Of a DNA stretch of 64,000 bases, positions 9,490-22,400 are shown in pieces. The notes below the pieces were generated by a model. That model was not told the origin of the DNA. It saw only the letters and a program-made list of their open reading frames with translations, and ran no database searches. The stretch is from Jacaranda mimosifolia. Its lineage: Eukaryota > Streptophyta > Magnoliopsida > Lamiales > Bignoniaceae. Position 1 is the stretch's first letter, and each line of letters opens with the position of its first letter. Position numbers and translations under genes: made by a program. The stretch lies in assembly GCA_018894105.1 (NCBI GenBank), contig CM032129.1:31823468-31887467 (forward strand). The letters run 5' to 3'.

Positions 9490-12400
9490 ATCCTGTAATG
9501 TTTCCACGGCATAATTTTCTATGTTGTTATTATTTTTAATATGTTTTTGTGTGGGCAGCCATTTTTTGAGCTTTTGACTTTTATGCATGTTATGTTTTTT
9601 TTTTTTGGGCTGTATTAATACGCCAGATTATCAAACTCGAGATAATATTTTTCCATTTCAATTTTTTTAACTCATAAAAAAAATAAATTCGATCAAATTT
9701 TATACATACAAGTATGAAGATAACACTATTAAGTTAATTATATTTATCATGAATTTGATTATATTAAATATATTAATTATAGATCATTATTATTTTGATT
9801 GAAATGATAATTTTCATTTACACAATGAGTTAAAATATTGATAAAAATGATGATAATTTTTTTTATTTATACATATGCACATCGAGCTCCTAACCTCCCA
9901 TATTATGTAAAAGATTTATATCGTTGGATCACAACCACTCAGTTAAAAATAATAATAAATTATTGATAATTTTTTTTAAATAATAAAAACAGCTGAAAAT
10001 GAAAATAAAACATAATCTAACTGACCCTTAGAATTAAATAAAGAAATTTTTATCTATACGGTCAAGAAATTTTTATATATACGGTCTCTAGTTCACTTTA
10101 GAAAGTAGTATTATCACAAAAGGGAAAGTTCAACTTTTGACCTTAGCTTTCAACTCAATGTCTTGACGTCTACATTGTCCTGTAGTTTTAAATTCTATCA
10201 ATTTTGTCCCCCTAATTAAAAGAAAAGGCACAAAGTTTTAGGTTTGACTTCAATGAATATATCGACGAAAACCCAATTTTTATCATTAAAGTTATATTAC
10301 ATAATATATATTATTACATAATTTATATAGCAAACGTCTGCGCGGACGGTATTTCTTCAACCGCCAGAAATCTAGCTCGTCTTGATTGATGTTAGTGTAG
10401 TCAATAATAATGGCGGACAATTAAAGTTGGATGCGGCGTTACCCAATTTTTCTTGTTTTATTTTGCAAAAAATATATATAAAAAATAAATATTTACTAAT
10501 TAGTTTATTTATAATACACAATCAACATACAACAACTTTTGGCTGACCTATGAAATTTAATATGGAGATGGGGTGGGTGGGGGAGAATAAATAAATAAAT
10601 AAGTTATAATTGTGGACTACAATAAAATCTAGTCACGTGCTTGTTGAAGAATGAATATGATTACTCATAGTGAGACAATGGCTTAACTGAGAAAGCTAAC
10701 TGAAATTGTAGCGAAAAGCAAGTAGTCATAGAACAATTGTCACTGCTGCCTACAAATGTTTTATGTCAAATCATTCCGGATACCAATATATAATAAAATA
10801 CTTTATAAAATCAATTAACAATTAACATTAAAATAAAAAATTATTTATAATATAAGTTTTTTTTTCTTGGGAATTACACACTGATCATTTGAATTTGAAT
10901 AACGACTCTCACTCAAATTGAAAAAAGTCTTAGGTTGTCGAGTGACTATTGATCATCCTATAGCATTGTTTTCACATTTTTCTGCATGATGTTTGAAATT
11001 CAAATTCTAATAAATTCTTCGTATGCGTGTGTAAATAAAAATAAAAATTTTAGGTTACATATGCGTATGAAAATAAAAAAATGTAAAAAATTTATAATTA
11101 TTGATCCCGATCTCATTGGTTCAAAATTTCTCTCAATTATTAAGGACTTGTTTGTTTGTAAAGTTCCAAAATATTTTTCAACTCTCAAAACACAAACGAA
11201 CAACTAATCACATTCTCCAATTTCACTATCCAAAATATACCCAAAATGGCTCAAAATACCATCAAATTCATTTTCTACATATTTTCCCAATATCTAACCA
11301 TCTCATTTTTTGTCCCCCCCCCCCCCCCGGTACCCAAATTATATATATACATACATAAATAATTTTAAGATATCAATTTCACCCTACTAACCCAACAAAA
11401 AAGTTATTGGGGGTGATATTTTGTTCTCTCCCAAAAAATACACACAAACAAACAACCAATCAATTTTTCTCCCAATTTATTTTCTACCTACTATCTAAAA
11501 TACAAACAAACAAACAACTATTACATTCTCCAACTCCACTTTTCAAAAATTATTTTGTTAAAATATTTTGACAAAATGTTTCAATTCATAAAAAAAACTG
11601 GCCCTAAATGATCATAAACAATAAAATGAGCACGAGGCAGTTGAATTTTAACAGCCATTGTACTCCAACGGTACCTCCGTGGCGTTTGTCCCCTTCTTCC
11701 AAGACAAATCAAAGTACCTATCAGGGGGGAAATTTGCGACCAATAATCAAAATAAAATAAATTTTTGGAATATCAGCCCACCAACAAAATCCAAACATGC
11801 AAAATATGTTAGTCAGTAACCAACTCTACTTAACAGCACTAAAATATTTCACCACTAGAGAAATTAAGCACAAGCTCTAGTCTTTAAAAATTTCTTTGAA
11901 GCCTTTTTTCTCCTCTTTTCTCTTGCAATTATTCGAAGACACTCCTCTCCTCTTTCTCTTTCACTCTCAGGTACCAAAATAAAAATATGATTTTGCTTAT
12001 TCTCTATTTTCTTGGATTTTTTTTTCTTTTTTTTGGAATTTATGGATCCCTTTTGATATTTTTGTCAGTGTAGGCTGTTAGAATTATGGTTTTGATGAAT
12101 GAAAATGAAATGTCCATCTCCTTAATTCAATCAATTTATGGTTTATTTTCATCCTAAGGACATTGTGTATTTGCATAAAATATTGCTGATTTCTTTCATA
12201 TGGAAAGAGACAATTCATGATTTGTTTCCATCTTAAGGCTGTTGTATATTTGGATAAAATATTGCTTATTTTTCTTGGAGACACTAATGAAGGCTGAAAA
12301 ATCTTCTTTGATTTAAGAAGCATCCAAACTTGGTAAGTTACCATTGTAGCCCATCTATGGAAAGTTACTATTGAAAAATTCAGTATGAGTAAAGAATTAC

Positions 12401-13768
12401 TATTTAATTCTGAAGAGATGCATTCAGAAGAACAATCATTTGCTTACAGAAATGTTTATATGTTTTGGGAGAATGAGTTTTGAAAGTGAGGTTGGGGAAT
12501 GTGATGTATGTTTGTTTATATTTTGTGAATAGTTAGAGTATTATTTTGGGAAATTTTGATATGTTTGTTTATATTTTGAAAAGAGACAAATTCAACACTA
12601 GCAGTTAAATCAATACTTTTTTGTTAGGTTTTTAGGGTGAAAATAGAATTGAGTGATTTTTTTATTATTAGAATAATAAATATATATATATATTGAAAAA
12701 TGGGAAAGTTTTTGGAATAATGAAAGTTATAAGAGGGTATCTTGGGAAATTTAATTTGACATTCTGGAGGAAATTTTTTGTATGTTTGGTTACATTTGTT
12801 TTGCCAAAATGTAACCAAACATAGCCTCAATTCTTATTCTCGACTTTCTTGAAATACCTTATTGGAGAAAAAAAAGCAATGCACTGTTTACTTGCAGCTG
12901 GAACTACCGTCGGTCATGCAGTCTTATGTGTTAGAATTTTGGAATATTCCTTCTCTTTTGTTGTATCGATTTGTTTAATATAATTTCAGTTGGTTTGAAT
13001 TGCTTGTTCATATTTATTGAACTTATTTATACTATTTATCTTTGGAATTATTAGTGAAATTTTGCAAATTAAAATTCTAAGTGAAAGTTTAGATAATGAG
13101 GTAGGCTCTGAAATATTATAAATCTAGTGTCTCATTTACATTTTTGTTGTCTTTAAATTTATATATGTTATTTCGTCTGAAACTTCCAGTTTGAAACTAT
13201 CATTCATTTTCTTCTAAAGTTACAATAATTTTATATTCAGCCTAATTCACCCCTTCTTAGGCCTATTTTTGTTAATATAGGCATACAATACGAGTTTTTT
13301 TCTTTTTTTTTTCCTTTTTTAAGTATTGTGTTCCTGAAAATTTGGATTTCTTGAATTTTTTTTCTTGATTTTTTTGAATTAGGGGAAAGTAGTGATGCAG
13401 ACCAGACCTTAGAAATTGGATTAAAGTCTTTATTGGAGTCTTCTGCTTCTTATGTATGCAAATTTTTCGGTGGGACATTTATTTATTTGTTTATTATTTT
13501 GACTTGTTTAGTTGTTTCATAGGTTGTTGAAACAAACAGTTACTGGGAATACTTGTAATTTGATGGCATTCAAAAATCAAGCGGAGAGATTTTTTTATTT
13601 TTTATTTTTTAATCTTTTCCCGCTTTTCTTCTTAGATTTCCATAATTCTTGGATTCACTCAAAAGGGAATTTTTTTTGAAAATACATAAATAAATAAAAG
13701 AATGCCACTTTGACCATTGGTTCTCTGATAAATAATTTATCACTATTTGGTCTTCAATACTTGAAAAA
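9490..13768. other. Intergenic, MITE remnants only
   Basis: No gene recognised. There is a poly-C tract near 11316-11328 inside a region (about 11140-11600) with GTTTG/CAAAC-rich ends that looks like a degraded MITE. A second degraded element lies at about 12455-12825. An exon-like pyrimidine-rich stretch ending CTCTCAG/GTACC near 11970 could be the leader exon of the decayed DUF688 gene downstream, which I cannot confirm. Confidence 0.4.
12455..12825. mobile_element. MITE of the TATGTTTGGTTATATTTT family
   Basis: It shares an internal block (GTTTGTTTATATTTTG..., a TTTTTTGTT stretch, then GGTGAAAATAGAATTGA) with copies at about 35938-36288, 37083-37395 and 49745-50071. It ends in ATGTAACCAAACATAG. 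Boundaries are approximate. Confidence 0.45.
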
Positions 13769-14091
13769 TTAGGCCCGTTTGGTTTCATTTTTATTTCTAA
13801 TTTTTATTTTCATAATTTCTAAACTTTTAAAAGTTAGTTAGTGGAAATAAGTTGAAAATGAGTTTGTATTTGGATGAATTATTGGAAAAGTAATTATTAT
13901 ATTGATTTTAATAGGTTGTAAGTAGAGAGAAATAGAAATAATGAAATTGAGAGAGAAAATATATAGGTTATTAAAGAATGTATTTTGAAAATAAAAATAA
14001 AAATAATATTGGGTGAAAATGTATAAAAAGTAACGTGTTTCATTTCTGAAATAGAAAAAAAGGCTATGAAAATAAAACCAAACGGGCCTAA
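13769..14091. mobile_element. Tourist-like MITE with perfect 17 bp TIR
   Basis: The left end TTAGGCCCGTTTGGTTT is matched exactly in reverse complement by the right end AAACCAAACGGGCCTAA. It is non-coding and 323 bp long. It lies immediately upstream of the decayed DUF688 gene. Confidence 0.65.
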
Positions 14092-14113
14092 GAAGTAATC
14101 ATTACATCTTTCC

Positions 14114-15905
14114 TTGAAGCAGTTGAGACTTGAGAGCAATGGTGGAGAAAAGGCAACTCGACTGCACCGCTTGTCTGTAAGAAGATTTTCATCACCTTCA
14201 AACTCTTCATCAGAGCTAGTAAATGGTAATGTGTTTGAAAAATTGCAGCAATCTCTTCCATTGAACAAATCGAAAGAAGTGAAAAAATCAGCTGCTGTTC
14301 TGTTCCACTCGGAACGAATCCCTGGAAGGTGAACTTCTGTTAATTAAACTTGTTTTCTAATAAAATAAAAATGGGTTAAATGAATACGGTTAATAAGACA
14401 TAACCCATAGGGTTTATTATTTTGATTCAATATTGATAAAGTCTTTTTTCTAAATAGACTTAATATGACAGTTGGTGTAGGCTCAATTTTAAAAACTGTG
14501 ACATTCTATTTCACTGGGAATGAATCCCTGGAAGGCCTAAACATGAAGTGAAAATCCAGGTTCCCACTCCAGAGGAGCCATCAAATACTCCAAGGCTTCC
14601 TCCAGGAAGAATAGAAAGTTATTTGAGATACAATTCTGGTGAAAGATCTAATGATCAATATGAAGACGATGTGGGCAGTGAAGATGTAGAGCAGAAGTAT
14701 TCTTTTCCTGTGAAAAAATCAGGGAAATCCTGGGGGATTCTCCCCGTTTGTTCAAAGAATTCTTTCTTGCAGAATGCTTGTCATGTGCATCATCAGAAAA
14801 AATCTCATTCAGGATTGCTATCTGGGAATCTGCCAGAAATTTAGAATAAGCTAACAGGTGATTCCAATCAGGTCTCAAACCTAGCGAAACAAATCTCCTA
14901 AGTCAAGAATTTTAATGCTAACAAGATTGTTTCCTCAAGCAAACTGTTTAAGGTCGCCTTGCAAGATGTGTCAAGGAATCAGGCAAATGAAGGAGGATTA
15001 CTGTACTTGGATTTTCTAAGGAAACCAGACATTCCCCCGTTTTGTCTGAAACGAGACAAATGGAAGAAAACTTTGCTGTTAAATTTTTGGTTGGTGTTGC
15101 TAATGAAATGGAGGGTATTAAGCTGAATGGAAGTCTTGATCAAGAATTCAGGCCGTCTGATGATTAAAGAGAATCTGATCCTGCTTGTTTGAAGTCGCAT
15201 CCCTTAACTCCACCATAATCTTGGCTTTGGTTCTTGCATAGTATAAGCCATCTTAACTCTAAGAAGCGAGGTGAGAAAGGTGATCTTGCAAAATGGGAAA
15301 CTATATATTGTGTAACTTCTAACCTAGGACATGATCATGTATAAGTTCATCTTGTCTTGAGACCTATTATGAACTCTAATTGTCCTGATTTTTTTCCCTG
15401 ATCTTTTCCTCTTACCACTTGAATTTTGACAAGAGGTTATATACCCCATGCTTCTGATGAACAGAAGAAACAGTAGAAAAAGAAGAAATCCTGTAAGAGT
15501 TTCTGAAGTTCTATTTCTATTCCCTTATGAACAAACCAAAGAGGATGACGTCTTCTTTTGAAATGAACTTGGTTCTATATGGGAATCGAGCCAGAATTTT
15601 TTATCACATGAGGCAAAATTTAATTACCAAAAATATAATATTTTGTAAATTTGAAATGATAAAAAAGAACAATGACAAAGTATATATTTTCAATAAAAAG
15701 AAGGGTCAGTTTATAATTTGAGAAATGACAAAATTATAATATTTTAAGATTTTTAATATAAAAATTCAAATTTCAAAATTTTGAGGGGGAAGGTTGCCCA
15801 TCTCAGCCACCCCCTACCACCGTTTCTGGTTCTATATAGTGAGGCTGAAGTGTTTTGTCTCAAAAGAGGTCCCAAGGAGGCCTGCTAGAGGCAGTAGATA
15901 TTGTG
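14114..15905 (+). pseudogene. Decayed DUF688-family gene
   Basis: Fragments of one plant protein can be read across several frames. A start-like MVEKRQLD (ATG 14141) breaks frame. The next frame gives the N-terminal motif LSVRRFSSPS, then a segment ending SERIPGR. After a gap comes PGRPKHEVKIQVPTPEEP and PRLPPGR (14529-14610). Farther on are disrupted pieces (HPLTPP-stop-SWLW near 15200-15230). The SVRRFSS, PGRPK and LPPGR motifs fit the DUF688 family as I recall it, and a DUF688 gene lies at this position in both Arabidopsis blocks. The 27-base exon end (TTCCACTCGGAACGAATC...) is repeated imperfectly at 14510-14536. Stops and frameshifts make it a pseudogene unless unusual splicing rescues it. 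The right end is approximate. Confidence 0.6.
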
Positions 15906-17309
15906 TCCACAGGTAAGCTGGTCAAATATTTTCTTATAAAAATAGTTAGTTTTGAATTATAATTTTTTTTAATAATAATTAGTTTCGAATTATATTTTAT
16001 ATATATATTCATAAAATAGAATAAAAAATAAAATACCAGTTAAAATAGAGAAGTTGAAAATAGCACAATCTTGATTATTAGCTTTTTCTTTTTGTTTCTT
16101 TTTAAAGTGAAGCTTGATATAGGAGGCAATACGTCCGAGAAAGTTGTACCATTTTGATATTTTGATATAAAAGGATCAAAAATATAAACGAAAATGGAGA
16201 TTGGCTTGCATTCAACTGAGAAGACCAATGAGGTCTAAAAGTTTTACATTCTTACTTATTTTTTCATCATTAATTTTATATTTTTTTGTAGTGTCTTCAA
16301 TCAACCAACTTTATTGAACTTTAAGTTTATTCCAAATTTGGTAAGTAGATATACATAATATGAGCGAGCATTAATATTAATTTTGTTGTAACATCCGCAA
16401 AGCAACTTATTTAAAATATCTTTGAAATAAAATTTTGGAAAAATGTAGAATTTTAGGTGTCTTTTTTTCTAATGGTAACCAAAACCAAAGCATGGTGGAG
16501 TTAATAAACTAATTAACTATTTTCTAACTATAATTCCATATTACATAATGAAATTACTTCTTTGAGGAAAAAGTACAAAAGAATCCCACCTGTTAAAACA
16601 GGATCGGCCCAGATGCATTTAAAGAATGTGTGTACAGCTACTATTGATTTTGCCAAGCCCATTAGCCAGTGATTTTGTCAATTTATTGACGGCCCACAAG
16701 AATTAATTTCTTTTAATTTTTTTTTTCATTTATACACACACGTACATTAGGGGGGGCATGTTTGATATGGAATAGCATAGGGACTATTGTAACAGTGAGA
16801 ATAAGGAGAGATTAGATAATGTGACGTAATGTTTGATAGTGGATATTGTGATGTACATTAGCCACCACTTGAATATCATATAATTGCTATCATATATTTG
16901 ATACAACCTACAATTCTGTTGTTTACTATTTTGCCCTTTACACAATGGTGAAGACAGAAAAACATGGCCAAAAAATTGTGATGCCCTCTTCCTCTCTATT
17001 CACTCAGTTCGCAAAGCCCTAACTCACCTTTCTTGCCAAATGATTGCTAGTGAATACAAATTCCTTGCTGGGTTTCCTCTTTTTAGCATTTTTGCATTTC
17101 TCATTACATATATCTTCTTCAAGCATGCAAACAGACTCCAAACCTGGGAAGACTCATAATATATCCCAACAAATATATATTTACTCCAATAGTTTAATTA
17201 TCTGATCGAATAAAAATAAATAAATTTAAAACTTCTCCAGATAAAATCAAATCTTCATCAGCTTAATCAAATTCTTGTTTTTCCCCGGCCAAACACTCTT
17301 TCTCACTAC
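15906..17309. other. Intergenic, nothing recognised
   Basis: AT-rich sequence. A GGGGGGGCATGTTTGATATGG stretch near 16750 has the look of a MITE end but no partner end was found. Confidence 0.45.
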
Positions 17310-17316
17310 TATAAAT
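17310..17316 (+). promoter_or_regulatory. TATA box of the small secreted protein gene
   Basis: TATAAAT lies 52-58 bases before the ATG at 17368, followed by a pyrimidine-rich leader, a normal plant core-promoter layout. Confidence 0.55.
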
Positions 17317-17367
17317 TAACCCCTCCTCCCCATCATTTTCCTCAAGCTACTCTCATATACATTAGCC

Positions 17368-17751
17368 ATGGTGAGAAAAACCTCATTTATCACTCTCCTC
17401 CTCCTCCTAAGCCTCTCCTGCTTTCTTTCCCATGCCTTAGGCGATGAAGTTGGTAACAAAATCGACGCCGGTGCCAGCTCCGCCGATGAAAATAGGTTAC
17501 TCGAAAAAAAAGGAGAGGAGTGGTTCACTGGGGCTTCCCCCATTTCCACCGAATGCTTAAAGAGCCCACTCGACTTTCCCTTCAATGGCGACCTCAGCAA
17601 ACAAAATCAACACCAAAACGCTATCCGGAACAACAATTGGATGATACAATTCCTTGCAAGAAAAACCGAGAACCGTGCTTGGAACATGTTGAGAAGGGAA
17701 AGCAGTAGAATGACGTCTTGTCTCTGTGATGGGTTATTGGGGAAGAATTAA
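17368..17751 (+). CDS. Small secreted protein of unknown function
   Basis: A 127-residue protein. The N-terminus (MVRKTSF, then a leucine-rich core at about 9-18, then SHALG) is a clear signal peptide with likely cleavage after Gly25. The mature part of about 100 residues is polar and contains Cys43-type and C-terminal SCLCDG cysteines. I recognise no family. Support for a real gene comes from the signal peptide, the ATG in AGCCATGG context, a TATA box 52 bases upstream and a GC content higher than the flanks. The last residues could be intron read-through if the gene is spliced. It sits between the DUF688 pseudogene and the receptor pseudokinase, where Arabidopsis has no equivalent that I recall. 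Confidence 0.55.
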   Translation: MVRKTSFITLLLLLSLSCFLSHALGDEVGNKIDAGASSADENRLLEKKGEEWFTGASPISTECLKSPLDFPFNGDLSKQNQHQNAIRNNNWMIQFLARKTENRAWNMLRRESSRMTSCLCDGLLGKN

Positions 17752-18600
17752 CCTGAAAGGGTAAAATGGGAATAGGGCAAACCAATCTGGAGGGCTTTGC
17801 TGTAAAATTATGTAAAGAAAACACAGACAGTGGGGTGCGATTAACACTACTTGAATCAAACTTAGTAGTGTCTATAGCGACGGGTTAGGCAGATTATGTG
17901 GGCCGACAACATTTTTTATCTCACGTATTAAATGTGAAATTAGCACATATTAAAGCCACCCATCACACCTAATACGAGGTATCAAACGCCTCCCAAAAAT
18001 ATAATTGTATCCTGATGCCATCTTATTTTTTCTAAAACAAGATTAGGAGCTAATATCATTTTGAAAATTATATGAAATATTTAAGTAAATTTTCAACTTA
18101 AAAAGAATTATGCGACATTATTTAGGGAATTAAAGATGTATTTATTTAAATATACATATAAAATATAACTAGTTGGAGTGGCTTAGAGGCAGGCACGCAG
18201 GCCCATGAATCAGAGAGGTGGGTGGAGAGAGAGAGAGAGAGAGAGGGGTGGGACCCTGTCAACGAATCTCAAAGCCGGTCCCACTGTTTCGGATGTGGGG
18301 GCCCGCACCACCAACCATTGAAAATAATACCAGCGATACAAGTCGCCGGCGGTTAACCGGTTTTCACTTGCTCTTCAATGGGTCCCACATAATGAAATTG
18401 CAAGAAAATCCTTCGTTAAAAATGGGAAACTTAATTATAGAAAGTAACTATAATAAGACAGAAAATTACAAAAAAAGAAATTAGTATTATTATAGTAAAG
18501 AAAAAGAACAGAGTTTGTGGGAGGTGGTGGGTGGTGGTAGTGTGAGGTGAGGAGGAGGGGGGAGCGTAAGGGGGAGAGATAGTAAAAGAAAACAAACTAG
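17752..18600. other. Intergenic with GA microsatellite
   Basis: A (GA)n tract lies at about 18224-18245. The GC content rises toward 18600 as the receptor gene's leader is approached. No gene recognised. Confidence 0.4.
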
Positions 18601-19413
18601 TATTTTTGTTCTTTTTAGAGAGAGAAAAGAAGAGAGAGAAAGATTTTCCCCTCCCTTTGCCCTCAAGATGATCGAAGAGAGTTTCAACCTCTGAGATCAT
18701 CCTGAAAAGGGCAGTCAAGGAATCCACACGCGAATTCATCTGTTTCAAATTTGACTTAATGTAATAATAAGAATTGTTTTTAATCGCACATCTTTTGCAA
18801 GCTGCTGTTTTGAGTGCCAAAGGACAATTTTTTCTACCCATCCATCGGCGTAATATTGATTTGTATCATTATTGACTGCCCTTCTGTCCCTCCTCTGGTG
18901 AGTTTTTACTCTGCATGCCTTTACATTTCATGCCCTTTTGCCTTTTTTGCATGGATTGCTTGTTCGGAAGGTTATTCTTTTTTTGTCTTTTTGAATATGA
19001 TTCTACCTGGGATTGTGGAACACGCATGTTCTTGTGCAAGTTATTGATTCTTTTGCGTTTTCTTGTGCATTTTCAGCTAAAGATTGAGTCTTGGAGATAG
19101 TTCATTTAGCCAGGTTATGCAGTTGTTCGTGAAAACGGAGGTATTATAGCCAAGAAAATAGTAGTTCAAGATGAGGGACCCCAATCTGGTTAATAGTTTC
19201 AAGAGGGCTAAGATAGATCAGTTTGTGCTTAGTTGTGAATTTGTGTATGTATAGTTTTCTTGATTTGGTGCGCTGAAGAAAATTGTGTTTTGTCCGAGTA
19301 ATTCTCTATTGCTCGGAGGGCTATTTTGCACTGGGAAAGCTGGCGATTTTATGTATTCCCTTGTATAGAGTCCTGAAAGTAGGCAGAAAAAACTGCCTCC
19401 ACCACCGCAACGA
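18600..19413 (+). promoter_or_regulatory. 5' leader of the MRH1-type gene with intron and two uORFs
   Basis: A purine/pyrimidine-rich leader is followed by a plausible 5'UTR intron: donor CTCTG/GTGAG at 18898 and acceptor TTTTCAG ending at 19076. Two upstream ORFs follow in the next exon: 19117-19149 (10 residues) and 19171-19254 (27 residues). Both close before the main ATG at 19414. The leader start is not resolved. Confidence 0.45.
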
Positions 19414-22400
19414 ATGGTTGGGCTAACAATGAGCGGTAGATGGATCGCTTGTGGAGCCCAGTTGTCTTGTTTCACATTTTTCATTCTTGTTTTGGGGATT
19501 CATGGCTGTTGTTCCCTCAATTCTGAAGGTAATGAGGGATTACTTTAATTAAGGTTCTTTCAAACCGGCCCCAACAATAGCTGATTTGATTTGTTTTGTT
19601 TTGTTTAGATTGTTGTGATGCTGACTTGATAAAACTGGAAATGCAGGATTAGCACTGCTGCAATTCAGGGCTAAGGTGGACTTTGATCCATATGGGGTAT
19701 TAGCAAATTGGAATCCAGATGACTGTATCCCGTGCATGTGGTCAGGTGTTCATTGTGTGGATGGTAAAGTGCATACGCTGTAAGTTCCTATTGTATACAC
19801 TGATTTTAGTTATTGCACTTTGAATCTTGAACCTGAGTGATTTTGTGAATTTTTTAATGTTAATCAAGGATTTTGTGTGTTCATAATTGATAAATCTTTA
19901 TGTCTGGTATAGAGATCTCAATGGACTTGACTTGGAGGGAGTATTGGCACGAGAGCTTGGAAATCTATCTCATTTAAGTGTTCTGTGAGTATCAACTTTG
20001 TTTGTGTGTGGTTAATTATACAGTTTGTAATATGATCTTAACTGAGGCAACTTGTTATTCTCTGATTAATGCTTATAAAATTGGAAGAGGTTGTTCCCTT
20101 CAATCCTCTGGTGACGGCATTGGGCACTGATGTAACCAAAGTACTGATTGGGCCCATTGGGCTGTTAACTTCTACGTTCTGGAGCTAGCTTGTATACCAA
20201 CATTAATATAGACCTTCCCTTTTCAACTGAAAAATTCACATGCCAGGAAGTTTGGTATTTTTTTCAACGAGGTGGAATAGGAAATGCCCCTAATCAGCCT
20301 AAATAATTTGGGTTGAAGTACCATGAGAGCATATCAATGGCTGCTTAGCTTTTGATTAATAGTTAATGGCATGCTGATAGCTCTTTTCTCACTCTTTGAA
20401 GGCAAAGGACCTCGAAACTTCTATGGTGATGATTTTTTGAAGTCGGTTAGTAGTGTCATATGGCTGCTAGAGGTTGTAATCAAAATATCTACTCCACATA
20501 AAAAGATCAAATAGGGCATACATCCTTCTTTTTTTTCTTCTTCAAACTTATATGTGCCTAAAATAAATCTGTCTCAGTTTTCTCAAACCTCATTCCATCA
20601 TAGAATTCGTACCCAATCTATAATTTAGTTATGTTATCTCAAGTATGTTATGTGTAGTGGATGCTTTATAGATGCACTCTGGAGAGTTTCACTTTAAATT
20701 CTTTTTTCCCTTTTTAGAAACTACAGCTCCTGTTAGCTTTATACTGTTTTATCTATAAATTAATCTCTTATATTGTACTAGAATTAGACACCTCTACTGT
20801 TGATTACATTTTATTTTCTTTTTGCTTTTCAATAATTTGTGAACTTCCTCACTTAGTATGATATATTCTGATCTTGTCTCACAAGTGACCTATCCAAGAA
20901 CCATTTTTTTGGCACCATTCCACAAGAGTATGGACGGCTCACAAAACTGGAAGTTTTGGACTTGAGGGATAATAAGTTGACTGGAAAAGTTCCTGCTGAG
21001 CTAGGACAGTTGCATTCCCTAAAACGTTTGTATGTATAAACTTCTGACTACTATAAGTTTTATGTGGCTCCAAGAAATATTATTCACCTCAGCTAATTTC
21101 TGTGTATTGCTCTAGGTTGCTCTGTAATAATAGATTTGAAGGAAGCATTCCTGTGGAGATTGAAAAACTTGGTTTGCCAACTCATTTACAGTGTGATGAG
21201 ATCCTTACAACTGCTGCCAATGGAGCTGGCTGCATGAATAGAAAATTTGGGCACTGGTGAGATATGGTCCTTACTGCATGAATAGAAAATTTTTGCCATT
21301 TTAGTATACCTATAAATGTGCATTCTTAGTAGTCATGCCATTTGATTCACCATAGGGATTTTATTGGTCCAGTCGAGTCATGTTGCTGGTTTTCTTTGGC
21401 AGACGGAGAAGACTTGTTTTTTTTTTTTTTCTTTTTCCTATACAAATCTAACTTATATTTAATTTTTCTCTTTCTTTTCACTACTCATTGAATAGCATAT
21501 ATGATTTGCCATTTTTTTGGTACTGTCTTCCTAACATGCATTTTTTGAACAGCATCTGGCAAAGTGTTCTAAAACAATCTCATAAATCAAATTTCTGGAC
21601 CATAATTCGTTACCTCAATCTGTTCCCACTGTGAGTAATCATCATTCGTGTTCATTTGCGCTAGTTTTCCATCTTCCCCTAAGGAATCTTATTCACAAAA
21701 TACCGTCTTTTTTCAAGGTTCATGTTTAGAAGGGACTCACCACATAATCATACTGATGATACTCACCGCTATCTAACAGGTTAGCAATGACATCTTGCCT
21801 TTTCTTCTTAAATTGATGATGCTCCACTGACAAACCTCTGACAAGCTGTCCGTTGGTTATTGCATTTTCCAGATTTACCTGAGTCAGGTGTCATCTGGAA
21901 TGTAGAGAATCAGATGAATAATGTGCGTCGGGTACTAGTTGAACTGTCGAGTAACCTTGCTGCCCTCCCTCCCAACACTGGGACACCCATCCAACTGAAA
22001 CCTGCCGTTTCTCTTCCAAGCAGAAGCAGTGGTTCATTCCCTGCTATTCCAAATAGCAAGAAACTATATCCTGCTCCTTTACCCTCACCTACAAGTCAAG
22101 AGCATAAAACTCCTGACACAACCAATCCTGGTGCTGGTAGTCAACCAACTGAAAAGTCTGGGGATTCCCTGAAGCTTATTGTGGGGTTATCAGCTTTAGG
22201 TTTCTTGCTTATTGTTGCTATATCCTTGTTTGTCATCTGCCGAAGCAGAGCAGCAAGAACAATTGGTCCTTGGAGCACTGGATTGAGTGGGCAGTTGCAG
22301 AAAGCTTTTATTACAGGTATGCTTTTCTTATGTGATGTGGAAACTTTAAGGTTCTGTCGTTTTTGTTTGAAGCTGTTGTTAGGCATTTTATGCTAATTCT

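Noticed and set aside
8920..9588. 222-codon minus-strand frame across PYL copy B
   Set aside because: It is the antisense shadow of a well-supported PYL gene; high GC third positions of the true frame keep the reverse frame open.
13897..14268. 123-codon minus-strand frame
   Set aside because: It overlaps a MITE and the DUF688 pseudogene in antisense and has no domain.
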